Below, one piece after another: positions 36,001 through 47,088 of a stretch of 64,000 nt of DNA. Every line of letters starts with the position of its first letter. The stretch's first letter is position 1. The stretch comes from Apium graveolens (lineage: Eukaryota; Streptophyta; Magnoliopsida; Apiales; Apiaceae): positions 49,196,741 to 49,260,740 of the forward strand of contig NC_133657.1 of NCBI RefSeq assembly GCF_009905375.1, read 5' to 3'. The notes under the pieces are model-generated. The model ran no database searches. It saw only the letters and a program-made list of their open reading frames with translations, and was not told the DNA's origin. A program made the translations under genes and the position numbers.

Positions 36001-36997
36001 CCTCAATAAAACCGACCTCTAAAAGCTTCTCTACTTTCTGTTTTATAGCCTCTTATCTTTCCGGGGAAAAGTTTCTTTTCTTTTGTTTCACTGTCTTCTG
36101 GCTTGGATCCACGTTCAACTTGTGAGTAATCAGCTCCGGGTCTATGCCTGGCATATCAGCTGTTGACCATGCAAACACATCACTATTTTCTTGCAAAAAT
36201 TTCACCAACTTCCCTCTAAGGGGCTTCTCTAATGTGGCTCCAATGAAAGTCATCCTCTCAGGATTCTCGGGGTCTAAAGGAATCGAAACCAAGTCTTCTG
36301 CTGGTTTTCCTCTCTTCTCATCATTCTCTCGGACATCCATATCTTCAATAGGAAGAACCTGCCCCCCGACTTCATCTGCGCTCAAAGAGGCCACATAACA
36401 GCTTCTAGCCATTTTTTGATCTCCTCTCTCCTCTCCAATCCCATTCCGGGTGAGAAACTTCATAACTGAATGGTAGGAAGAAGGGACTGCCTTGAAGGCA
36501 TGTATCCCTGTTCTCCCCATGATAGCATTATAAGTTGAACTAGCCTTTACCACCATAAAGTCCAACATCTGCGTTGCTTGCCTCGGTTCCTGACCTATGG
36601 TGGTTGGCAACTTGATTATCCCTTCCACAGGACATTCCACTCCTGAAAATCCATATATCGGCATGTCGGTTGGTGTCAACTGGGAGTCGTTATACCCCAT
36701 CCTTAGAAAGGCATCATGGAGCAAGATATCCACTGAAGCGCCATTATCCACAAGGACCCTCTTGACCGGGCTATTTCCTATTACCGGTGTTATGACCAGC
36801 GGGTCGTCATGAGGAAACTTCACACCCTCTAGGTCAGAATCATCAAAAGCCAATGTTAATTCTGTCATGGCCCTCTTCAGGGCTTCTCCAACAATATGCA
36901 TAACCTCTCTAGTATATGCTTTTCTGGAGTTTTTGGATAATCCAGCAGCAGTTGGACCTCCAAAGATCGTGTTTATCACAGGCCCTCGACCCTCCAT
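33083..36997 (-). pseudogene. pol: Pol of gypsy B, protease to integrase
   Basis: In order on the minus strand: protease (VLVDNGASVDILL, about 36760), RT start after a stop at 36053-36055 (VKKANGKWRMCIDFTDLN), a deletion/frameshift just before YVDD (35658-35669), RT thumb (35339-35572), RNase H, and then a second archaeal-type RNase H (YFDGASKTNSSGAGLVL, NNEAEYEALIAGL, about 34800-34400). Then come a zinc-binding integrase N-terminus interrupted by TAA at 34106-34108 and an integrase core (MWGMDILGPFP, LVTDNETQF, ANGQAEVANR; D,D,E kept) to the stop at 33083. At least four breaks. The double RNase H supports the Tat lineage. Confidence 0.88.
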
Positions 36998-38745
36998 AAA
37001 TTGTGTTTATAACTGGTCCTCTAGGCTGGGGGTTTCGCCCCTGATCGTCTTGGTCCCTCCTACGATCTTCAAAGTTCTTCCTTCCATGATTATTCCTGTC
37101 CCCTCCTTCTCCAGTGTATTTGTTTAATCTTCTTTTTCGAATGAGGAACTCAATTTCATCTTTCAGCTGCCTACACTCATCGGTGTCGTGACCCACATCT
37201 TTATGAAATCTGCAATACTTGCTCTTGTCTAGCTTGGCAGGATCAGCCTTCAGGTGCTTAGGCCAACGAATATCTCGATCTTTCTCGATTTCCATCAGGA
37301 TCTGGCTTCTAGGAGCATTCAGCTTAGCGTATTCGGTGAACTTTTGCCCAGGTCCTCCCTTCTTGGAGGTTGAATCAGGGTTTTGCTCGGTTCTAGGATA
37401 CTTGTCCTTAGCGGTATACTCCAGATCAATTTTCCGCTTCTTGCCTCCAGTGGGCTCATTACTGACTACGGTCTTCCTCATGCTTTCTTCAACTTTGATA
37501 TACTTCCCTGCCCTCTCCTGGAGCTGCAACATGCTTTCAGGGGGCGTTTGGCCAAGGACATCTTAAAAAACTCATCCCTAGTTCCTTGTTGCAGTGCTAT
37601 CATGGCTACCTTATCATCAAGGTCCGGGACTTTTAGAGCCTCCTTTGTGAATCGATTCAGGTAATCTCTCAAGGATTCCTTTGTTCCCTGTACAATGCTC
37701 ATAAGTGATGCTGAACTTTTCTCATGAACTCTCCCACTGATGAATTGCTTAATAAAAGCCTGACTTAATTCTCTGAACGGCCAAATAGAGTTTGGGGGCA
37801 AGCGATTATACCACCTTTGAGCCATACCCGACAGGGTTTGAGGGAATGCCCGATACTTTATAGCATCGTTTACGGGCTGCAATAACAGTGCATTAGAGAA
37901 TGTTCTAACATGATTAGCGGGATCTCCCGTGCCATCATAAGCTTTGATAGTTGGCATCTTGAACTTCCTTGAGATATGGGTATTCATTATTCCTTCAGTG
38001 AAGGGTGGAGTAGGATCATCAGGATCTCCAAGGGGAAGAAGATTGCTCGGATCAGCCCTTGGGACAACAGCCATTCTCTGCACCGGACCGTCCAGGTCTA
38101 TGATGGGAGGAGGATTTCTCCCTCTAGGAGGTGCTTGGGGTCTGGTGGTCTGGTGCACCTCCAAGTCACGCCTCAGCCTTTGAATCTCAACCTCATGAGC
38201 CCTGATCCTTTCCTGCACTTCTTGGGGATTCGCCCCTTGGGTGCTTTAAGGGCGTTGGCTTCCATCAGCCATCGGCTCTTTGCCAACACGCCTCCTTCTT
38301 GGGGCCACTTCATCATCCGAAGATTCGGAGTCTCTCTCAGTGTAAGGACCAAAAAATTCCCGATCCTCGGGGATAGGAGCCAAACCTCGTATGTAGGGGG
38401 TGATTGCCCTCGTGCTTCACTTCGCCCAACATGTCCACTTCCTCCAACCTCGGGGTAAAGGGGCATCCCATAAGGGGGGTTAGTAGTAACAACGGTTGAA
38501 TATTCATACCCGACGGGTCGAGAATTCACAGGTACATGTACTTGTTGAACTTGTGGATTCGTACCTTGAATAGTCGGTGGAATCGTCCCTTGTGGCTGAG
38601 GTTGAGTTGCCCCTATCTGGGCTTCCCCTTGAGTAGATGCATAAGTTGAGTAAGGGGGTATTTCCACGGTTGACGAAATCACCTGGGTTGTTCCTGATGG
38701 TGTTCCTTCCTCCAGAGCTCTAATTATTCTCCGTGTTCTTGCCAT
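36909..38745 (-). pseudogene. gag: Gag of gypsy B, two frameshifts
   Basis: Starts at 38745 (MARTRRIIRALEEG). A Pro/Gln-rich N-terminal part is followed, after a frameshift near 38245, by the Retrotrans_gag core (RAFPQTLSGMAQRWYNRLP, HEKSSASLMSIVQGTKESL). After a second frameshift near 37540 comes the C-terminal part with YCRFHKDVGHDTDECRQLK, typical of Tat/Athila gags. At its end a piece encoding RGPVINTI and GG is tandemly duplicated with a one-base shift (about 36970-37020), which moves the reading into the protease frame. All domains are recognisable. Confidence 0.86.
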
Positions 38746-38760
38746 GGTTGTTGTTGTGCT

Positions 38761-38778
38761 TTCCCATAGACGGCGCCA
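38761..38778 (-). other. Primer-binding site of gypsy B
   Basis: On the minus strand TGGCGCCGTCTATGGGAA, two bases from the LTR. TGGCGCC starts are usual in Tat/Athila elements; I do not assign the tRNA firmly. Confidence 0.8.
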
Positions 38779-38780
38779 AA

Positions 38781-39363
38781 TGTTATGGATTAAAAACTAA
38801 TATATATATAATTTCTGTATTTATTACTAAGGAACGTGAGCTTCAAGGCTCGATTTGACTGCTCTTGTGTTTCATGACTCAATCTGCCTTAACAAGATGC
38901 CTACGTACCTTGCTGATTGCCAAGGATCAAGTCAAAAAACGTAGTTCTGATTTGTGGGGTGAGGTCCCTTATATAGATGTGAGAGTCCTTGAATCGGACT
39001 TGGTATAGGAGACTTGTTAGTCAAGTCTAAGAATTAGAATGGACTTTGGAGTCCTAAATAGTAGGAAACTGATTCCTTATCCTTTCAGGTCCCTTAGAGG
39101 CTTATCTGCAAGGATTTATGTTCTCATTGGGACTCTTTTTAATAGCTATTTTTCTCCCTTATTAATTAATTACGAAATTAATTAATAATCAGGATTTTGG
39201 GTCTTCTTTGTTCCATCAGGCCTGATCTGGTCCATCAGGCCTGATCAATGTGTTGACCTTTTGGTCTGAATATCATACATCTTCTTATTGGGCCTAGCAG
39301 CCCGCACCTTGTATAATCAATGTAATATTTAATTACACAATCAGGATTTATTTATCCCTATCA
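38781..39363 (-). repeat. 5' LTR of gypsy B
   Basis: 583 bp, the partner of 20550-21130. It includes a TATATAAGG box on the minus strand and two TCAGGCCTGA palindromes upstream of it. Confidence 0.95.
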
Positions 39364-39368
39364 GATAG

Positions 39369-39403
39369 TGATTCTGAAGATGATGTTGGGATCAACATAA
39401 ATA
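39369..39403 (+). pseudogene. pol: Small middle piece of pol, relic C
   Basis: 35 bases between the GATAG copy on the right of gypsy B and the ATA copy on the left of the CACTA element. It reads SEDDVGININ in the pol-linker frame and joins the pieces ending at 20544 and starting at 60959. Confidence 0.8.
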
Positions 39404-39406
39404 ATA

Positions 39407-39870
39407 CACTATGCCATAAGTGGCCTATTGTAATTCCACTCCTGGTTTAACAATAGGCCAAAAAAGTGTTACAATTGGTCTATTGTAACACTAGGGGGCG
39501 TTACATCTGCGAGCATTACAATAGACCCTCTATTGTAGCACTTTTTTTATCTATTATAACACCAGTAAAAGCATTACAATAGGGCCATATTGTAACAATA
39601 TAATGTCCAAATGTAACACCTGATTAGTGTTACAATATCTTGATTGATTTTTTTAAAATGTGGGCCTCACAGGGTGGGCCCACCCGGGACCTACCTGTGG
39701 GGCCCACTTATGGGGCCCACCTGTTGGGCCCACATAACCTATTGTAATACTATGTTTATCTATTATAACACAAATTCCACAATAATGTAACATACATTTC
39801 ACAATTATGTAACACTAAATGTAAGATACTATAACAATAAATTAGGCTAATATAACAGTTAATATATAAA
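39407..39870. repeat. Left inverted repeat and subterminal repeats of the CACTA element
   Basis: The terminal repeat (39407-39427) is followed by about fifteen copies, in both orientations, of a motif like CTATTGTAACAC or GTGTTACAATAG. In En/Spm such repeats bind the TNPA protein. Confidence 0.85.
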
Positions 39871-40127
39871 TTTTTGAAATGCCATTCCTGTTTTCAGAAG
39901 ATTCCCATAATATAAGTCCCAAACCTACCATAACTACATGACCATTCAAATAACTCCCAACTCCATCCACCAAGTCTCAACTCCATCTACCAACTACAAC
40001 AACTACACCAAAACAATCTACATTCAAAGTCTATTCACCAACGAAAACAACCACCACTACTTAACCGTTCAAATAGCGAAACTAGTTACGAGATTATAAT
40101 GAAACAAATTCGATGATTACAAAATAC

Positions 40128-42472
40128 TTAAATTGTGTTGCCTTCAGTGCCTTGACCTCGATTGCCTTCCGTTCCTGGAGTGTGAGTTCCATTGGCAAAA
40201 GGAGTGCCATTCTCATCATAATCACTTGACTCGGTCGCACAAAAGTTTCCAACATCAATGTTCATACCCGGATTCGCCTTGTCGAGTTTTTTTAACATCC
40301 AGGCCATCTTATCTTGGAGCTTTCTATTAAACTTGGCCTCCATCTCTTGAGTTATCTGCTTCAAATTAGCAGGTAGAAGGTTGTGGAGTAGTAGGACCTT
40401 TTTCCGAGCCGGCCATATCACCTCTCCTTCCCACCATCCAATCTGGTCCATGTCTGCCACTGGGAAGCAACTCGTTTGCATCGTTCCCTTCTTCCCGCAC
40501 CTCCTGAATGGAACTCTACAATAGAAATTTGCAATATATTTGTTAAAGGTAGAACATGTTCAAGGTTATTATTTCCCACTAGAAATATGCTTACCATTCG
40601 CTTTTCAATGGCTTCACTATTTGATTTGTACTTGCGCCCAAGTTTGCGCTTGTGGCTTTTTAAATACACTTTAGCATCTGATGGAGACATCAAATTTGGG
40701 TCTTTGTTTTTCTAGAATGTACAAAAAAAATGTACAGAGCAATGTCAGACTAGTTTGGCACCTAAATTGAATATTTTTTTCATCAATATTTGGTAAACTT
40801 GATTCACCGATATCCTCAATCCTTGGCTCAATTTCCAGATTTTGCTTTTGACGTTCGCGCAGTGCGACATAAGCAGCAATAGAAACACTTTCAATATCAC
40901 CACATTGTTTTAACAATTTACTATATGTCGGATTTAGAAGCTTTCGAGCAGATGAACTTTCCACTCCCTTCTTGGCAGGGTCTTTTTTGCTTGCTTTTTT
41001 GCAGGTAGCTGTAGGCACGGGATCCTTCTCGCATAAATTCACATCATTGGATCGGGAACGGGTCCTGGGGCCAGGGGGTATTTTCTTTTTTTTGCAGACT
41101 TGATAAAAGTAAAAGTAGAATATATTGTAAAATGCTAACTGAATAAATGCAACAAATATTAAGCTTAGAATACAAGTAAATTGATATTCCCATTTTATAC
41201 ATACAAGTAAATGTATATGCCCAATTTATACAAATATTAAGCTAATTTCTTTATAGTTCAGAATTTGTTAATATTTGTAAATACTATTTATTTTTTATGT
41301 TCCTAATTTATGGTTATGACCATTATAAGATGCTAGAATTTTTACACAAGCATATCATGTTATATTATGATCATTACAAGAAAATACAATATAGTTTTGA
41401 ACATGTCAAGCCTATCAGTTCGCACAATAAACATCCTGAAACAAGCGTTACCTTTGACGAATCTTCACTATCTTCTTCCTCGCTCTCATGTTCCAAGATA
41501 TATTCATCTGATTCCTCTTCAACTTGATATTTTTTCTTGTTTATCTGTGCTGTTGGTGGATTAGGATCAGGCAAATACTTATCCAAGCCAAGTTCTTTAA
41601 GCTTTGCTCTATTTTCGAGCACCCGGTTATCTCTCCTTTCCTCGTAAGGATTCTTTGCTGGTAATGGTTGTGCGGGTGCCTGCAAGAAATCATTCGTACC
41701 AAGAAGCTGCATTATCACTTGTTCAAGATATATACTAGACATCAAAATTTTTAAAATTTTATTACCTCAACAACGTTGTCAGTCTCCGCTACACTCTTGC
41801 CTTCCTGTAAATTCAATTTTCTCCTCGCTGATCCATTTTTATTGACCACTGGTTCTTTCTTTTCGGGAGTCCCTACAACTTGCTTTTTACATTGTTGAGG
41901 TGATAAAATCCTCCTCGGCAAGTCAGGTGCTTTCTGATTCGCCTTCTTCTTTTTTTGTTGTTGCTGCTGGAGCTGGTGAGCAGTCACGAACTTGCGCTTC
42001 ACTCCCTCCTTGGATGGCCCTATAAAAAGTTTGTACAATTAATATGTAAAATAAGTGAGTAGTGACATCAAAACTTGACATGTGTACAAGTGATATGTAA
42101 AATTAGAATACCTGTAATTATGTTTTTCCTCGGACGTATAATTACGTGTGGCTGCATTTGAACCGAGGGCTCGACTCTTTTGTCGACCAAAGTGTCAACA
42201 TAGAGATCCATCTCTCTATCATTTTCACATCGATCAACAAGCTCTAGAAGTTCTTTATCTTTGGTCAAAAGCTTCCAACCGATGTCATCTCTCGTATATA
42301 CTCCTCCAATTTCTGTCAATTTTAAATAATCCTTGACGTATTCCGTAAGAACTGAATACGAAAATTCTTCAGTTGGTAATCTGGCTACTGGCAAGGTCTT
42401 TCCATCAGAAAATACAGTCTTCTTGAAGGTTCCATCATAGTACAGTACTACAGTTATCAGTTTCTCGTCCAT
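40128..42472 (-). CDS. Second CACTA gene, TNPA-like position, multi-exon
   Basis: Downstream of the transposase on the same strand, where En/Spm carries TNPA. Start MDEKLITVVLYYDG at 42472. Splice sites that I can read divide it into about six exons: donor at 42112, acceptor near 42022, donor near 41766, acceptor near 41680, donor at 41451, acceptor near 41103, donor near 40757, acceptor near 40711, donor ATG|GTAAGC near 40591 and acceptor near 40515. The protein is basic, with a poly-Gln/Lys tract (QQQQQKKKK), an acidic stretch (ESDEYILEHESEEEDSEDS), a basic KRKLGRKYKSN segment and a helical C-terminus ending at 40128. Exact frames at the last two junctions are uncertain. I cannot show DNA binding; the TNPA label rests on position. 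Confidence 0.5.
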
Positions 42473-42823
42473 CCTACAGAAATTTAAAAGAAGATGATTA
42501 GACGAGGCACAAGTAATTGCAAATTAGCTAGTATTTTCTGCACCAAAATTAGAGCGACAACAGATATGAAGTAACTAGATTAGGACAAAAAAGTAATTAA
42601 ATCAGGAAATTAATTACGATAAATATAGATAAAAAACAAATATAAAGAACTACAAGATGTAAACTAGGACACTAATTACGATAAAAAGTAACTAAATCAT
42701 GACAAAAAAATAAGGCACCTAATTAGGACACATTAAGTGAATTAGGACAGAAAATTAAGGCAAATAATTTAGAAAGTTATGAAGTATAGAGGTTCTCATT
42801 TAATTAACTAAAATACAACAGTA
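42473..42823. other. Spacer between the two CACTA genes
   Basis: About 350 AT-rich bases with repeated AATTAGGAC-like runs. No gene is seen; it may be leader or intron of the gene to its left. Confidence 0.5.
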
Positions 42824-42961
42824 TCAAACTACAGGTTCTTCTTCAATTTGTTCAATGGGAATTTCTGTTTTAGGGATATCATCCCTGAACCAGCTAAATT
42901 CACCATCTTCAGTGAAGAATTTCATGCCCAAGGTCGATATCATGATGGTCGTCATTCTTAT
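42824..42961 (-). pseudogene. 3' end of the TNP2 transposase, beyond copia E
   Basis: Across copia E the frame continues from NAYDK into NDDHHDIDLGHE, with CTTAT as the duplicated target, then shifts by one base and ends EQIEEEPVV and stop near 42830. This shows that copia E inserted in the last coding exon. Confidence 0.8.
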
Positions 42962-43341
42962 TGTTAGTCCCATAACAATATAGCAAGAATTACAGAAGGG
43001 GGGTTGAATGGAATTCTTGAACCTTTTTCTTGAAATAAAAATGTTCAACTCGATTATGGATATATTTGTTTTGATTAGCACAATGCGGAATGTAAACTTG
43101 AATTAATCAAAACATAAGTAATTAAAAACAAGAGTCTTTAAAAACTTTCTGGTGGATTTAAACAATTCCACTAGAGATATATTAATATATCGAGAGGACT
43201 CTGTGTGCAGAAATGCTCACAGCTGCTTACACAAAATAGAACTGCTAAGAACACAGGAAATGCTAAAGATAGTGCTTACAAAGATTTCTCTGTTGTTGTT
43301 TCTTAGCTATCTCAGTTGTTTTTCTATTTGCTACTCTCTTG

Positions 43342-43350
43342 GTTTATATA
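43342..43350 (-). promoter_or_regulatory. LTR TATA box of copia E
   Basis: TATATAAAC on the minus strand, about 180 bases after the nearest motif copy. The 5' LTR has the same box at about 55461. Confidence 0.6.
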
Positions 43351-43528
43351 TTACCAAGATTACAAAGTCAAAAAGACTAAACAAATATAAAATCTAACAG
43401 TCTTGATCTTTGCTGCTTTTCGTCCCCTATTACCCAGTTAATGGGCTTCCATGATGTGTTTATATCCAACTCAACGGCTGTGTGTCAGCTTTCACTGTTC
43501 AACTGATGTTTGAATTCTTGTTATGATC

Positions 43529-43904
43529 ATCCGTCGACTTTCAGATCATCCGTCGATGACTTGATTGATCATCCGTCGACTGCTATGTTAAACATCCGTT
43601 GATAGTAATTTGATCATCCGTCGAAGCTTTGTTAATCATCCGTTGGTAGCTATTTTGGCACTTGACTTTATTTCACTTATACAGAATTACAAAACATTGC
43701 TTATGTACAGTTAATCAACCTATTCTGCATATCTAGTTAAAGTCAACATGACTTATATGCTACTTCAGATTCTATACAAAGGTGCATACAACACTGTGCT
43801 ACAAACTTATTATTACATAAGCTACTCACTCGATGGATAATAAGTTAATCATCTGTCGGGACTATAATGAGTTATCCGTCGGGACTATAATTCTTATCCG
43901 TCGA
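43529..43904. repeat. ATCCGTCGR motif array in the LTR of copia E
   Basis: Exact ATCCGTCGA at 43529, 43548, 43571, 43616 and 43896, and ATCCGTCGG at 43874. One-mismatch copies lie at 43594, 43638, 43830 and 43850. Most are preceded by GATC or TT. The 5' LTR holds the same set. Confidence 0.9.
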
Positions 43905-43985
43905 GTGCTACTTTATTTCACTAAGTAAAATCTACTTAGATGTTTTGTTTAGGTAATCATCAAGTACACAACATATTCACAACAA

Positions 43986-43996
43986 TCTCCCCCAAT
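43986..43996 (-). other. Polypurine tract of copia E
   Basis: On the minus strand ATTGGGGGAGA directly before the 3' LTR. Confidence 0.9.
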
Positions 43997-45806
43997 TTAT
44001 GTCTACTAGAATTGTAGCCATAAATTAAGAGATACTTGATGATAACAAAACATCCTAAATATATATCTTTAAAGATAAGCAGATAAAACTGAAAGTGCTT
44101 CAATTTAAACAAAAATGTACAAGGTTTGGCTCACAGTCAGTTCAAAATGTTCCTCTAGTCTGAGCAGATTTTTCTAGATTCTTGAAGTTCTGGATCTTCT
44201 TCCAAGCTTTCTGTTGTTTTCTTCAATTTGATTCTGGAGCTGTCTGTGGAATTCTAATTCATCAGATTCTGAGAGATCTAACATTTCTTGTATTTCCAAG
44301 AGAGTCTCATTGCTAGAGATACTCAATTGGTCTTCTAATCTGAAGAATCTTCTCACACACTTGTCATCCTTGAATTCCATCAGCCAGTAGGGCCTTAGAT
44401 GCACTCTTCTCCCTGTGTATGGGATGATAAGAGTTTTGGGTAGTGCATCTTTGGCTCTAACACTCCTTAGCTCTTCAATCTTCTTCAATACTAATCTTCT
44501 TGCAGTTACATTGAACCCAAAGTTTTTCTTGAAGGATGAGTAGACTTTGATAAACACAGCTTGGCTTTCTTGAAGTATCCTATGAAGAGGCCACTGAATC
44601 TCCCTCCCCCTTTGTACTTGAACACCAACCTTTCAGGTAGGTTTCTGTATGCATCAATTGCCCTTACCTCATCCAGCTCCTCCAGATAGAGGTTTAGATC
44701 TGAGAATTCTTTGATGTCACACAAGTACAAGTAGTCTCCCCTGTTGACCTTGGGATGAGCTTTGACTACTGACTTGGATTTGAGAGGTGACAATTTCACT
44801 TTCTTGACTCCCCTTGATTTTGTCCTTCTTGGCTTAGTAAGAATTGGCAAGTTAAAGTCAGGAATTGGTAATTTATCCCACTCTATTGGCTCATCCTTTG
44901 GCACAATAGGTTCTCCATGTATGTTCCCGTAGGGGTCCACCACCCTTATGTCTTCAAACACCACAGAGGGCTTTGATGCTTGAGTTTCGGCTTGAGTGGA
45001 TTCCTTTGGAAATTGATCTTCCAATTCCTTGTCAACAACATCTAACTTTCTTTTTGTTCTTTTAGCCAGTTCTTTCTTTCTTGGGGATTTCTTCTATTTT
45101 TCAATCTTCTTCTCTGATTCAGTAGCTTGAGATGGTTGTCAGGAAATTTGTTGAGAAGAATTCACAGCCTGTAGCTTGGCCAAGATAGCAAACTGTTCTT
45201 TCTTTTATTTAGACTTCTTTGCATCTAGAGCAGCTTGCCTCTTTTCCTGCTTCAATTTGGCTTTTTCTTCCTCCTTTGCATGAGCAAATTGTGGATGTCC
45301 AGCTACCACACAAATTTCCTTCCCATTTCTGAATATCTTTGCAATTCTCTTTCTTGAGGCTGAATCAGCTGGATCTTTGTAGGGGAGAATAGATCTTGAT
45401 AGAAGCTTCTTTTCATCAGGCTTGGGTGACTCATACACAGAATCCATAGGGTTCTTCAAAGATAACTTTGGATAGTTTGCCCTTGGTTTAAGAATTATCT
45501 CAGCCTTTGTAGACTTGATGCAGGAAGATTGTCCTTTCTCCAGATAGTTCATGCTCATCTCATTCACATTGATTGGCTTGACATGAGAGTGATGGATGGC
45601 TGACTGATCTGGTTCCTTGACTAATTGAAACTTTTTCTGTATTTCCTCATCAATCTTTTTCCAGCTGATCAGAGTCAACTCTTCTTTATCAGCATCTTTT
45701 AAATTTGCTGCTGCTGCTGCATTTATAAGATCTATACCATCTGCAACTGGTGGCTTGGAGATAGTAATTGAAGGTACAATTACTTTGCTGATTTGAACTT
45801 GAAGTT

Positions 45807-45859
45807 TCTCCCCCTCAGTTGGTCCTTTCTCCCCCTTACTTGATTCTCTCTCCCCCTTT
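45807..45859 (-). other. Three polypurine-tract-like sites in the env-like gene of E
   Basis: Three GGGGGAGA copies (minus strand) within about 50 bases, each like the true tract at 43986. A has one at 9204-9212 in the equivalent low-complexity region. Confidence 0.5.
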
Positions 45860-46973
45860 TTGTTATCATCAAGTGGAGGAGTTAGGCCTTGTGCTTTAGC
45901 CAGTTGCATAAGAAGATTTGTCTGAGTCTGTTGATTTTGAAGAAGTAGAGCCACTGAATTCTCAATAACCTGAACTCTGTTCTCCAGCTTGGCTATCTTC
46001 TTGTCAGAATCTGATTCTCTTCTCAACCTTAGTAATAGATCATGCATGGTACCATATGGCATTATTGAATCCAGCTTCTCAGAGTTATATGTCTTTAAGT
46101 CAGCTATCTCCTTTTTCAATTCATCCACACTGAGATTCTGTCTTGAGTGTTGGATCTTCATTAAATGCAAAGAGTCTAGGTGAGCTTGAAGAACAGCCTT
46201 GGTACCAGCATCTGAAGCTTTCTGAAGGGCCTGCTGAATAGCTATTACTTGTTTTACCAAAGACACCTCAAATTGCCCTGGTGAAAATTCCTTTGCCCAT
46301 GCCCATTTAGGTAAACTGAAAGCAGAACTTGGGCCTCCAGCTCCCCCTAAGTTCATGCTTCCATCCAAAGAACCAGAGTCATCATCATCAGAATTTACTC
46401 CAAATTTTTCAGATGGCTCTCCAGCTTGAGAAGGCATTCTGTTCACAACAACTTTATCTCTTTGAAGAGATTCTGTGGTGTGCACTAAATTCAAAGTCTG
46501 CTCTGCCTCCACATTGCCCTGAGCAGCCAACAGTTCATAGGCTGAAACAGGGTGATTAAAAGTGTCAGCATCCAAGGAAATGTTATCAATTACAGCTTTG
46601 TAATGTTGCTGAAATTGTCTTTCCTTTTCAGTATCATCCACAATCATTGGCTCACTAGCAATGACTGGTTCCATCCTTATTTCTCCAGTACCTGCCTTTC
46701 TCTCATATTCTCTCTTTTGTTGTATCAGGGTCTCACCCTGGCTCCCCACCCTCACACCCTCACCTTCACCTACTAAGGTGGGACTCCTCTCACTCACTTT
46801 TTCCAATCCTGAATGAATGGATTGCTGAGATTCACTCTTTTCCTCTCCTTTTGCCTGGGAGCAACCCAGCCTCTCACTCAATGCACTCTCCTCTCTCAGT
46901 CCTAAGAGTGATTGTATTACCACCAAATCTTCAGCACTTGAAATTATTAAAGTTTGAAGTTGTGCAGAGACAC

Positions 46974-47088
46974 TCGACGGATAAGTGATATCCGTCGGGT
47001 GAGTGGTAAAGCTATCCGACGGATAACTGCTGTTAAGCTTATCCGTCGGGATACAATCACTACTCGACGGATGAGCAATATCCATCGA
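46974..47088 (-). repeat. Motif cluster inside the env-like frame of E
   Basis: Six ATCCGTCGR-type sites in about 110 bases, in both orientations, including the 13-base palindrome TATCCGACGGATA near 47013. Translated they give HPSS, PTD and YPSD. Confidence 0.88.

Larger units (their letters stand above)
20550..39363 (-). mobile_element. Gypsy element B, Tat lineage, hosting copia D
   Basis: LTRs at 38781-39363 (5') and 20550-21130 (3') with TG...CA ends and a perfect 5-bp TSD, GATAG. Without copia D and its duplication it is about 10.8 kb. The order on the minus strand is LTR, primer site, gag, protease, RT, RNase H, integrase, then a long 3' region. That region holds an antisense spliced gene, TGGGCC-rich DNA and palindromes before the polypurine tract. 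A second, archaeal-type RNase H and an antisense accessory gene are features of the Tat lineage. LTRs differ at about 15 sites plus a 2-bp indel (about 2.6%). Several frameshifts make it non-autonomous. Confidence 0.93.
42962..43984 (-). repeat. 3' LTR of copia E
   Basis: Plus-strand ends TGTTAGTCC and TTCACAACA. Ten ATCCGTCGR-type sites lie at 43529-43904, upstream (minus strand) of the TATA box at 43342-43350. Confidence 0.96.

Noticed and set aside
39369..39406. A filler sequence between gypsy B and the CACTA element
   Set aside because: It reads in frame with the two flanking parts of relic C and contains the two target-site copies, so it is C sequence, not filler.
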